From Erythroxylum novogranatense (Eukaryota > Streptophyta > Magnoliopsida > Malpighiales > Erythroxylaceae): DNA of 64,000 nucleotides. The translations under genes and the position numbers were made by a program. The stretch spans positions 186,001 through 250,000 of the forward strand of contig JAIWQS010000161.1 of assembly GCA_029891385.1 (NCBI GenBank). Reading direction: 5' to 3'. The notes beneath the pieces were generated by a model. That model saw nothing but the letters and a program-made list of their open reading frames with translations, was not told the DNA's origin and ran no database searches. Below are positions 23,295 through 37,486 of the stretch, piece after piece. Each line of letters opens with the position of its first letter. Position 1 is the first letter of the stretch.

Positions 23295-26200
23295 TCACAT
23301 CTCATATTCAGGAGATTGTGCAAGAGGATCCTCTGCAGAAGGCAGCAGTTGAGCACAAACAACATCCGCAATTTCCCCACCGGTTTTTCTACAATCAATA
23401 AATGTACAAGCATTACCATTATTTGCATCAGCCAAATCCGATGCAGCCTTAGCTTCCACCTCTTCTGCATTATGACTTGCATCCTTGCAACATAATCTGG
23501 AAAAGTCATCCTTTGATTGAGTATCAACAGTTGAAATTTCATCTTTGTCCCCATCAGATTGATTTTTTCCAGCCTGAGCATCATCAACAACTCCCCTTTC
23601 ACAAGCCACGACATTTTTTACATAACAAGGCATGTCTTGTTTGCTTCCGACTAGGTTATCATTGTCGCACTCAGATAATCCATCATGGGATTCAATACTA
23701 GCACGTCTCATACCCTCAGGTGCAACTGGCTTTTTAAGTTCATGAGAAGCATCTAAGATGTTATTCATTAACAAGCTACCACTTAAAGAAAGTGCTCCAG
23801 AATGTGCTTCAGTATTTACAGTAGTCGCATCACCTTGAAAACAAGATCCAGTATTGTTTAGAACGGTAGATTCAGCACCTGTCTTGTTAGTCATTCCTTG
23901 TATGCCATTACTTCCATCACGATCAGGCAATTTTTTCATGTCTAGCGAAGATTCATCTAGCCTAACACTTGATTCAATATCTGAGCCTTTATCATCTTCA
24001 AGTGACACTGAGCTTCTAACTCCATGAGATGCACCTAAAAATTTACTCATCATAGAGGCATCATTTGAGGGATTATCTCGACACTGGGAATCAGAATTAG
24101 CAGTAGCTACATCATCTGTCTCACTGTCACGCTCTGAACCACCATTACTACACTTGAGTTCAGGTCCACTGGAGGAGCCAATATCAGATTTACTTGCCAC
24201 CTCTGGAACACAACGTTTACTGCCATCAGATTCTACTTTTCTTACACCTGCCGAAAAAATTGTAAATTCAATTAAAAATATTTTAAAGGATACACGTGCA
24301 CAATGTGTATTGCCATCATATTCCATATTTCTTACAACAGCTGAAAAATCGTCAAGTTTATTAAAAATATTTTAAACAATAAGTGCAAAACTGAAATCAA
24401 ATTCAAAGCCAACAAAATGCATTGGGTTAAAACCTTTGCTAGTCTTTAAGTTTCTGGCAAATTTTTCTTGCCCCAAAAGCTGCTTCTGCAACATATCTAT
24501 ACCAGGGAACACCAGCATATTAATAGACTTCAACTCGTGCTTAAGAGACTCATCCAGAGTAGTGAAACCAAAAACTTCTGTCCAAGTTTTTGTAAGCTCA
24601 GAAATTGCAGGGATGATCAGCTTCTCAACTTTCATAGAGCAAAGTGCCTAACCAGACGAGGAAGTGTCAATAATATAGTAGAAAAAGTATCCAACTTGAA
24701 GCAGATATAACTTTGGACCACATATTAGTAACTTCCATATGCAAAAATGTTTAGCTCCTATTACTCACCATTTCCAGGGCGTAAAAAAGTCGACGGCACA
24801 TTCCTTGGCGCCTATATGTGTGGCGAGTTCCAATAAATGGCATTTCTGCCAATCGGGTGCCATGAAACCTGGAAAATCATGGGTAAAAAAGATCAAAATC
24901 ACCAGAATGGACCTACTAGGAAAATTCTAACTGCAGTGCAAGTAGGTGGGGTGATCATATCTAGTAGATAGAAGAAAAGAAAACACAAAGTTAGCCAAAA
25001 GGAATCGTGCAAGTAAAGAATTTCCACGGTTCAAGATGTGCAAGTCTTCTGTGTAACTCTGTCTCGTTGAATGTCAAAGAACTACATTTCCAGGTATTGA
25101 AGGAACCCTAGGCTTATCATTAACAACAAAATTGACAATATATTGAGAGTTTCATATAGTCCATTTATTAACTAAAGCTCAATAACTTTTCTTTCAACAG
25201 CCAAATTGTTGCAATTTAAAAGTAAATAAGGGACTAAAAATCCAATACCTGATGGAGGCTGCAGAAATTATTTCGTCACCCTTTTCTAAGATCGCGGTAT
25301 AGAAGCCAGAGTAGTTAAGCCTGTTGAAGTTTGACCTGAAACGAAGAAAATATCAACATTAACAGAAGACAAAGCAGAAAATTTTGACTCACACAACAAA
25401 ATGCACCAAGTCAGAAATTTGGAAATCAAATTAACAAAACCTAACCACAACTTCGGAATGATTTTATGTTGAAAGCATATAAAAGAAATAAAGTTTGGTT
25501 TAAAATAAGGAATGAAATAAAATTTCTTTCCAGTAACCATATCCATAAAAGTATAACGTGGCAACAGCCAGATAACTCCATTTAAGAACAGATTGAAAAC
25601 TGAGTACACAAATCTATCTCAAGAACGAATAGATGCACAAAAAGTATAAGTTTAACATTGTTAAACTCAATTACCAAATTGCAAAGCATGAAACATTAAA
25701 AGAAATAAGTAGAATGGCCTAATCCCCAGTTGGGTTTCAGCCCATATTTTTATAATAGAAGAAAAATACATGTTATCAGTAACATCCAATATAGTACTCA
25801 TTAACATTCCTATAGAGTAATGAGAATGCTAACTTCCTATATATGATATATAACAATACTAACCCTCAAAATCAATGTTTAGAAAAATTATTGTTCTAAG
25901 TTCACAGTAAGGACCTAAACACATTTGATTGATCTATAATAGCACCTGTAAGGCTATAATGCATGTTACTGATGCTATTCTAAAGGTCCAGATCAATTTC
26001 TAGCAAACGTGTATGCAATCACAAAATAGCAGAATACTTACCCAGTGTTATAAAGAACATTGTGTATAAGATTGATTCCGCTCCTCCTGTCCACAATCGG
26101 CAAAAAGCATTCATCCATAACAGACAAAGCAACAGCAAGCTTTGAATTGCACTCTACCCTCTGAGGAAGTCCTGGCAGAGATTCATCCAATTCTGAATCT

Positions 26201-29200
26201 GTTCTATGAATAAGAGACCATGAAAATCCTGCTTCAAGTTCATGTTTGACCCCAAGATACCTCTGCAATTGCTCAAAGAGCTATAAAGCAGAAATGCATA
26301 GGTCAACACGATTACTAATAACTTGGAAATCAAATCAAAGGAACAGAAGGAAGCAATAACAAATTCCAGGTAAACTCAGATAGCGCCATAACTGTACAGA
26401 ATGTTGAACTCAATCAAGCCAGGTATATTTAATGATGATGGAGTGTAAATATCAGAAGTTAAAAAAGAAATGATTTACGGAGAACTGAAAGTTGAAAAAA
26501 GGAGAACCAGAAAGATTTATAATGTTAGCTACCAATAAGCAATGTCATCGTAGTTATCACATAAACATGAATAGTGAACCACAAATATTGAAAAAATGTA
26601 GGGGTAATTTACTTTCCAAAAGCCTTTAAATACCCACAAAATAGAAAGAAAACTGGATGCATTAAACTCATGGAATCCTAAAGAAAACTAGTATACCTCT
26701 CGGCATTTCTTGCCACAAAAACTATCAGCCTCAACAGACAAGGCATCCATCTCCTCCACGCATGACTTGTGATCTATGGGGAAGAGAAAATTTTCATTTT
26801 CAATCAGAATATAGATAACAAGGACGGAAAGGAATTCAATTAGATGAAATTGGAAAGACATAGAAGATACATGTTTTGCACACATCACACACGTAAGTAG
26901 CAGTGAACAGGCCGTCTCATCTCCCGGAATAATATTCTCACTGGCTACCCCACAAAATTTGCAAGTACAATTTGGGCAATGCCAGTCACCTGGGGGAAGC
27001 ATCTGCAATGGAACAAAACAGTGAGTTCCTAAAGGATGTCCCGGGAATAAAACACAACTATTTAACTACAAGATAGCTTAAAGGTAAGTTGGTCTATTTA
27101 ACTCGATTTCTTGCTTTTCTGAAACAGTATCAAGCCAAGAAGAATGGACCTGAAAACGTTAAGAATGTTTCCTCTTATCTAAACACTTCATGTGGGATAA
27201 CAAGCTTCACAAGTCACACAGGGCAACAATTTTCATAGCATCTACAAAGTCTCAACATTCTTCTAACCAAAAGCATCTCAAACTTAGTTTCCGAGATCTA
27301 AAAACAAAATTAACTGCATGGTTTGCATGTCATTACCCTCAACAGTAACCTCAATTCCATGCTTAGCCCAAGCTCATTGTTGTTGGGCAAGCATATGAAT
27401 CTCAAACAAAGATCCAACTTCAGTTCAACTAGAGAAGTAAACTCATGGTAGCCTCTAATCTCCATTGCAGAAGACTCATCTACTCACTAACCAAAGAATC
27501 CACATGCATTTTCATAATAGCCTCTAATCTCCATTGCAGAAGACTCATCTACTCACTAACCAAAGAATCCACATGCATTTTCATAATGTCTTTCTTTTAG
27601 TATAAGAAGATTGTTAACGTTATTGAGATTATATATGCAAAAATCTCTTTCAAATACCTACTTAGGTTAGAAGAGAACAACAAATGATACAAAAGGAAAG
27701 ATACAAACTTTAAGATAGTCACACATTGAACTTCTATGAATCAGTACAGAGCATAGCTAGAATTAATTCAAGCACGCAGCTTGGATGAACAGACGATAAA
27801 CATAAAGCAACAAATAAAGATAAAAATACATACCTTTATATCCAGGCAGCTCTGATGAAACGTTGATGGACAACCATCACAGCAGATCAGGTCCCCGCCA
27901 TCCCCACAGAGGCCACAGGTATCATCATTTGGGTCATCACCATCAATGTCTACAGAGTGAAAACTGATGCGCTCAATAGAGTCCTGTCTATTCCATGCAT
28001 CAATCTGACACTCCAGGAGGGAATTGCCAGAATCAAGATATATATTTTGGAATGGCTGGCGTAATTTACTCCCAGCATGGATCTCAAACTTTGAAACAGT
28101 GAGAATTTTACTACAGCAGCCACAGTGAATACCATCTTTTGTAATCCAGCCTTCTAGCATTACTTTGGTCCGTCTACGATTCATATACCTCACCTTTTGG
28201 CTTGGTTGCACAGTTCCAGAGTCAATTAACCAGGCCAGCAGTGTCAGTTTTCCAGTATGTGGAACAAAACCATCGCTCTCAGTATTTAGTCCCTGATTAG
28301 AATTTCGAACCAACAATGTGCACCTACCAAGTTTTCTACTTTTCCTACCTTGTGCGATGGATCCAGAGGATGGCTCTTCATTGTTATCATGCAAATTATG
28401 AACTGAACTCAGAACTTTTGCATTTAAACTGACATAACTGTTACCGTTTACTCTGCCTTTCATTGACTTATTACTCTGCTTTATGAAAGAGCTTAGTTTC
28501 TCTTCATGGCTATCACTATTCATGCTCTCCTCATCATGCTTTATACTAGAAGACTTTTTCGGAATCTCATTCTCACTGTCCTCTCTCTGCTTCTTTTTCA
28601 TTTCTTTTTCAATCTTCTTGCGAGTCTTCCTTGTCAATTGGCTAAGCACCTCATCTGACAATGGCATAAATGAAGAAGTATCAGTTCTCGGTTTTACCTC
28701 GTCTTCATCATCATTTAATTGCTTCAAAAGGGCATCATATGCCTTGATGATGGACCAATAAGCTGTTCCACCAGGGTTAATGTAGACTGCATCAAGGTAG
28801 TCTCTGTTCCTTCTAGGCCTGTAGTCTATTGTCCAACCTGCATCCAGAAGCATACCCCTTATACGTTCCCGCAGCTTTTGCTTTTCTGTACCAGTACTAC
28901 GCTTAACTTTCCCTTCTCTAACTTTAACTGGTGGGACCTGATTGGATGGCGTTTTCACCTCCACTACTCATCCCTTTCATGGATTTCCGAGTTTTCACAT
29001 TTTTCAGTCCATGCTTCAATGATGAATCACTGCCATCAGAATCCTGCTCATGACCTTTGTTTTTCTTAATAGATGATGGTGATTTCACAGAATGACGAGC
29101 TTCCATAGTTGTTCGTCCCAACTTCAGGGATGTATCACTGTCTTCTGTACCCTGGTCGCTAAATTTATGATGTTTCAATAATGATGATTTCATTGATTTA

Positions 29201-30100
29201 CTTGGCTTCCTCTCTGTCCCAACAAATCCACCAAATTTCTCAACACGTTTGGGCTCAGAGTAAAATGAAGGACGGGGCAGAACATTCTTCTTGACAGTAT
29301 GTTCTATCCTTAACCCCTTCCTGTTTTCTTCATCCTCCAAGTGATCATAACTTCTCAAAGAGCCGCCAACCTTCTTCTTCTTGTTCACCATTACCTTTAA
29401 AACACCATTTTTTCCCTGAACTCTAATGGGTTCGTCAGAATCATAGTTATTATATGATATCGGATGTCTAGATACTCCTCTGCCATTACTATCTCCTCGA
29501 CTTAACCCACTTCCCTCTCAAAATGAGCACTTTTCTCCTATCAGCGATGCCGTGTCTACTTGATCCTGTCTCATATTCCTCCCCAATGCTATCTCTTCCC
29601 ATCATCATAGTCCCAAAAAACATCCCTTTCTCCAAACTCCCTCCATCAAACCGTTTCCTCCTCACCATCTCCCCATCACCCGCTTCATATTCATTAAAGT
29701 CAAACACATCCAACCTGCTCCTCTTTCTCTCACTCAAATCCTCCCCATTCCTCCCAATGAAACCACCCTCATTTCGTCTCAAAACACCCCCTTTGTTCCT
29801 CTTCCGATCAACACCACTTTCTTCAATGCCACGCTTATAATCATTCAACCCATTACAGACCCTTATTGTCTCCGACCCCAGGCTTCTCCTAGGCGGCATC
29901 AATAGTTCATCGCTCGACCCCGAATCACTAAAATCCATTCTAGCTCGCTTCTTCTCCTTCTTCCCCTCAAAAACCTTACGTCCACCTGAAGACCCAACAA
30001 CATTACCGCCGCCCTTCTTTCTCACAATCAGACAACCAGAGGAGTTCTTATTCTTCACAACAAACCCTGATGCCTCCCCAGATCTCCTCCCGTCTTCCAT
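23295..30100 (-). CDS. PHD-finger / GNAT acetyltransferase-like nuclear protein (IDM1/ROS4 type), with apparent frame breaks
   Basis: Eight exons: 30100-27834, 27002-26871, 26773-26697, 26280-26042, 25335-25249, 24868-24769, 24647-24434 and 24247-23295. The product runs from a basic Ser-rich N-terminus to a Tify-like DNA-binding region ([38 protein letters not shown]), then a Cys4-His-Cys3 PHD finger ([20 protein letters not shown]), a second Cys-rich module, a GNAT-like fold with RRQGMCRRL, and an acidic tail of about 320 residues. Relatives such as IDM1/ROS4 are histone acetyltransferases that read chromatin and guide DNA demethylation; that activity is not proven here. The reading frame shifts by one base near 29505-29545, 28955-28970 and at 26874-26877. 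Flanking coding sequence is otherwise well preserved, so these may be sequence errors rather than gene death. MEDG at 30100 was preferred to the Met eight codons upstream because it matches the remembered N-terminus. Confidence 0.8.
24205..24380. repeat. 90-bp tandem duplication over the splice acceptor of PHD/GNAT exon 8
   Basis: TGCCATCAGATTCT at 24221 and TGCCATCATATTCC at 24311 mark two copies with a 90-bp period. Each copy holds an exon start plus an upstream poly-pyrimidine/AG (CCGAAAAAATTG versus CTGAAAAATCG on plus). The proximal copy (24247) is in phase with exon 7; the distal copy is diverged. Confidence 0.7.
27449..27586. repeat. Perfect 69-bp tandem duplication in PHD/GNAT intron 1
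   Basis: The block beginning TAGCCTCTAATCTCCATTGC occurs at 27449 and 27518 with no difference I can see between copies, implying a recent event. Confidence 0.9.
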
Positions 30101-30460
30101 ATCCAACCAAAACTCAACACCCAAAACCCTAATTTTCCAAACTCATCCCACAATTGAGCAAGAAAACCATTACAACACAATCCCAAAGCCTCAAATCTAT
30201 CGCAAAACCAAACCCATCACATCAAAACCCACTAGATCTAAAGCTATTATCACATAAATGCCCCACATGAACCAAGAAGTCACACGAGGATACCTTGCTG
30301 CCTTCCGCTCACATCGAATTAAAGTCCCTCCGACGCCGATTGGTGAAGCAACTTCCCGGTGAAAGAAAGCAAGATACAAAAAGGCGGTGAAAGAGAGAGA
30401 AAGATTCAGAGAGAAGAGGAGCGAGACAGATGGAGAAAGAGAGAGAGAGTACAAGTGCTT
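30101..30460 (-). promoter_or_regulatory. 5' leader of the PHD/GNAT gene
   Basis: On the coding strand this stretch includes a CT-rich tract (30385-30450; GA repeats on plus), common in plant 5' leaders. No intron or TATA box could be fixed with confidence. Confidence 0.35.
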
Positions 30461-32453
30461 ATATTAAAATAGCTTCCAACGAGCCATTAGGACTCTTCTT
30501 CTCTGTAACAATTTTTTTTTTTTTCTTTCAAGCCCCTTTACCTTTTTTCTTTTAATTTTTCCTCCGAATCTGGTTCTTGGAGATCGAAACGTCACCGCTG
30601 TGATCTTTCCACGTGGACTAGGACCCATCAACAAAGTGGGTCATCTCTTACGTGGCATCTCGTGGTTTCGATGATGCACTGTTGGGGATTAACGACGGAG
30701 CGTGAGTTTTAATTGCGTTAAGTGGCGAGTGAACGGATGAATACGACAGTATCTTAGGAAGAGTTTCGAGTGACGACTGTTGGCGGGGTACTGTTCCTGC
30801 AACGAGGTCAAACCGGTTTAGTAAATACTAGGTTGTTTTCTTTTCTTTTTATTTTCCATGGAATTACCTATTGCAACTAACTTGCTTGTTTTTCTACAAG
30901 TTGCTGGTAATTAAATTAAGGGTTAAAAAACAAAATTTCATAAGAAATATTTTTAAATTTTAAAATTTTGAAAAAATCTCTAATTTTTCAAATTTTAGAT
31001 AAATTCTTTTCTTAAAGTTCGAATAAAAATATGATGACAAAACAATGAAACATGTGAATATTAAATATAGACTAATTAAATACTATTTTTATAACGATTT
31101 AAATTGGCTATTAAAATTGAACCGAATTAATTACATATAACTCAAATTAATATTTTATTATAATTATTTTGAATTATTAATTTAAATCATATTTAATTAA
31201 TTCAAATATAGTTTAAAAGTGGAGTTGATTTTAACTTATTATATTAGTAACATTTAATTTGTTCATATATGATATTTTTATTATGTGTACTTTTCATTAT
31301 TTTTAACTGATATTTCATAGATGTTTTTTTTTGAAAATTTCAAGAATTTTAAAATTTTCTTTTCCTTGTATAAATCATTAAGCATTTCATGCTAGAAAAT
31401 AGTAATATCATCATCATAATAGAATGCTACCTCCTCTTGTTTGCCTTAAGCATGGAAAATACCTTACACAACTTTCATACTTGTCAATGATGCTTTTCAT
31501 TTGAAAGGAAGCAATTCCATAAATTGCATCAACTTAAAATTAGGTAATACCTAATACCTAGATTTTATACCCAATTCAAATTCAAAATTTTAAATTTTAA
31601 ATATAAACTCAATTGAACTTTAAAATATAACTAAACATTTATATTCATTATAAATTATATATAAATTTTAAATTTTAATTTAGATCAACCGGATTTCAAT
31701 TTACTAATAATTATAAATTATATATAAATTTTAGTTTTATTTGAAAAACAGGAAAAAATTGAAAATTACAACAACAAAAAAAAAGTAAAACCAAACGGTT
31801 TCTAAAATTTCAATTTAATTTCACCCGTTAAATTAAAAGGACGGGTCGGCCCAGTTAAAGTTAAGATAATTTTGTCAGGATTACCTGTAATATGGTGGGG
31901 GAAGAATTAAAAAATTATATATGATCTTAAATTTGGTAGAATGAGGTCGCTTAACATGTTACACGCTGATATCAATCAATGTCTTCAAGATAACCTTTTA
32001 ATACAGGCATAATGTTCAGAAGCTCCAGTAGCTATCAACCCGGTGAGGCACCAGTCACGTGATTCAGCACTTTCTGGTAGAGCAGACAATACCAAGTACA
32101 GCTAACATCTGTCTAGGTCCTTACAAAAAATTTATTTTGCTCATTTTCTCTCAGCGAGACCACGAAGAGGAATCTTATTCTCAAACATGGAAAGGTAATA
32201 ATGAACATGTTGAAGAAAAGAAGATGAATGTTTAACTTCAGTATCACAATAGTTAATACCAGAAACAAAATCTGCAATTACTATGATTGCTCCTCGCATG
32301 TTAAAACTCAACTGCTAAAAGATTCCAAACATAACAAGGCAGGCTAAAGATTATAATCCCTAAAAAGACTTTGCTGTCAAACGATTTAAAGAAAAGACAG
32401 CAACACGCTCTAATAGTACTACTGCAAGAGATTAAATGGCTGCCCTTTAGATC
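30461..32453. other. Intergenic region, PHD/GNAT promoter side to RPS24 3' end
   Basis: No gene is supported. The right part (about 32000-32453) is likely the RPS24 3' untranslated region; the middle is AT-rich with no recognised element. Confidence 0.45.
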
Positions 32454-34912
<2,459 letters not shown>

Positions 34913-35104
34913 GGTTACTACTCGAACACAATGGTACAAACTCAAGGATTACTACTTTCACAAATGCATAATTTAATGGAATTAGAACTAAGATGATCTA
35001 TAAGTATTACTTGAGATTAGCAGTATATCACTGATTTCCACTTGCCACCGATTGGAATAGAGTGAGGCTGCGTTTTAGACAGACAAGTGAAATACCCGGG
35101 TGTT

Positions 35105-35114
35105 TTTAGGGTTT
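35105..35114 (-). promoter_or_regulatory. Telo-box (AAACCCTAAA) upstream of RPS24
   Basis: TTTAGGGTTT on plus is AAACCCTAAA on the coding strand, about 190 bp upstream of the start codon. Telo-boxes are established elements of plant ribosomal-protein promoters; their use here is inferred. Confidence 0.6.
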
Positions 35115-35228
35115 TGTGGAACGGGATGATAAATTGGGGGGGTGTTTGGCTGTGGAGAATGTCGTGCTCCAGTCTGGAGTAAGATGACCCTTCCCTATGT
35201 CCAAATTTCGGTCGGGCCGAGCCGGGCC

Positions 35229-35234
35229 AGCCCA
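35229..35234 (-). promoter_or_regulatory. Site II-type element (TGGGCT) upstream of RPS24
   Basis: AGCCCA on plus is TGGGCT on the coding strand, about 115 bp beyond the telo-box. Site II elements (TGGGCY) often pair with telo-boxes in genes of growing tissue. The hexamer alone is weak; the pairing is the argument. Confidence 0.45.
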
Positions 35235-35264
35235 GGCCTGAATTAATATCTAATATCTTCATTT

Positions 35265-36835
35265 TCGCTTATTAATTAGGAGTTTTAGCTTCATCCTCAA
35301 AGTTTTTAAAAATACTATTTTAAAATTAACATGATTTTCATTTTAATTATATTTTATATTTTATTTTACTTCAATATAATTTTTATATGTTAATATTGAG
35401 TTATTTTAATTTATTTTTAAAATGCTACCAATTTGATTTTTTGAGTACAAACCAAATTGATTTGAATAATATAAAATATATATTTTAATTATTAAATATA
35501 TAAAATTATATAATTAAAATTATAGTACACAGCAAAAATATATTTATTATAAATTCATACTATTTATATATTAAATGTTAAATATTTTAAAAAACAATAA
35601 TAACATCACTAATAATTAATCGAAATTTTCATCAACATAAATATTTCATGTTTCTTATAATTTTCTCTCATATTTTAAAGTTCTTGCAAACTATATCGGA
35701 GTAATATCATAATAAATTTTTAATTTGACATAAATTTTAATAAACTATCCCTTGTCTATTTATCTTAATTTATATCTTAATTAAAATGTATATAAAATAA
35801 TAATTTTTATTGAACGTATTAAAAGAATAAAGAGCTTTTATTTTATCCAAAAACTTAATTTAAAAACATTAAAATTATCTTTGAATGAAAATAAAAATGC
35901 TTAGATTTAAACAATGAGATATCTTTTTCTTGATATATATTAATATAATCTAAATCAAGGAAGTGGGCTAGTGAACAAGGCTTCCCACTTTGTACGTAAC
36001 TTTTATTTATATTTTTACAAAAAATTATTTTGTTACTTGAATTTGTGACCATAAAGTAATCTTATGGTCCGAGCAAATACTCACTTTTGAAATAGAGCAT
36101 ACAAAAGTATAATAAAACATGCTTTAAGAATTGTTATTTTATAGTTTCTTTAATTTTAATATTATTAAAAGGTTTTGAAGTTTAGGTATAAAAATAATTA
36201 CAAAAGCATTCAATTCCATATTATACTTGTGCATGAAGGAAGGAAAAGGAATGCATAGGTGCAAGAACCTCTCTGCGTCACACCCCAAGTCCACGACTCA
36301 TTAAGTCTCCTCACATCTTCACATGTGAACTTTAACTGTGAACCCTAAATTCAATGTACATTGTTCACTCGGAATTGGGTAATCTTACCCTGACATATTT
36401 ATAAAGAAGGCAATCTATGTACAGACTGGTGTGTTAATTATGTAGAGCAATTTGAAATCGAGATCACTACTTTTGTTAATACACTCACAAGATGCTTCTC
36501 AATCTTGATAGAGGGCATATCGGGAGTTTATCACCCTAAACGCATGATATAACATGTATTGTATTTCTTTCCTTGTATAAAAATAAAAATAGTGCAAAAT
36601 GAATTTTCAAAATTAAAATCATAAAGTTAGTGTTCAAATTTAATTAAGATTTTTAAGTGTGAAATTTTTAAATTAAAAATAATTGAATATTCTTTTGTAT
36701 ATTTTATATTTTTAATTTATTAAATAATAAATTTATATGTATCACAAATATGGTATGTGAAATTTGATTTGACTCGTTACGTTTTGCAGCAAGTAAGCCC
36801 ATCCCTTTCTGTAATCCCTTTTATAAGAGATTTAA
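35265..36835. other. AT-rich intergenic region
   Basis: No coding sequence, RNA gene or recognisable element was found. Short open frames are low-complexity. Confidence 0.4.
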
Positions 36836-37009
36836 GGGGTGCTTGTTTTGTAGGTACGAGAAATAAGTAATGGGAATGTAATGAAAGTTAGAGCTTGGTA
36901 GGGAAGTATGATTGGATAGGTATTAATTTGATTACCCATTCTAGGGTATTACTCCATTCCCTTCATAATTGAGAGGAATAGGAGTCATTACTTTGTGTAT
37001 TTTGCTAAC

Positions 37010-37485
37010 TTCCCTAATTAATTAATTAAAATAATTAATCAATATAAAATCTAAATAATTAATTAAAATATAATTAATTAATTAAAGTATAATTAAAATC
37101 TAATTAGTTAATTAAACTATAATTAATTACATGATTAATTAAAATCTAATTAATTAATTAATTAGTTCATTACAATAAATTAAATTAATTAAGATATTAT
37201 AATTAATTTAATTTGTTGTATATTATAATTAATTACAACAAATTAAATTAATTAAGATAAAATTAAAATAATTAATCAACATAAAATATAATTAATTAAT
37301 TAAAGTTTAATTAGTTAATTAAAATATAATTAATTACATGATTAATTAAAATCTAATTATTAATTAAAATCTAATTAAATAAAATTAATTAATTAAAATG
37401 TTAATTAAAATATAATTAATATGTAATTAAATATAATTAATTAGTTAATTACAATGTAATTAATTAAAATATTATTCATTAATTA
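37010..37485. repeat. (TAATTA)-rich low-complexity array
   Basis: AATTAATTAAAATCTAATTA-like words repeat with variation for nearly 480 bp, ending where the LINE tail begins. Confidence 0.8.
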
Positions 37486-37486
37486 C

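Noticed and set aside
28483..29069. Plus-strand open frames opposite PHD/GNAT exon 1
   Set aside because: Shadows of the well-supported minus-strand coding region.
35138..35160. GGGGGTGTTTGG word like the Tourist-type terminus, upstream of RPS24
   Set aside because: No partner end or TTA duplication nearby; it lies in the RPS24 promoter region.
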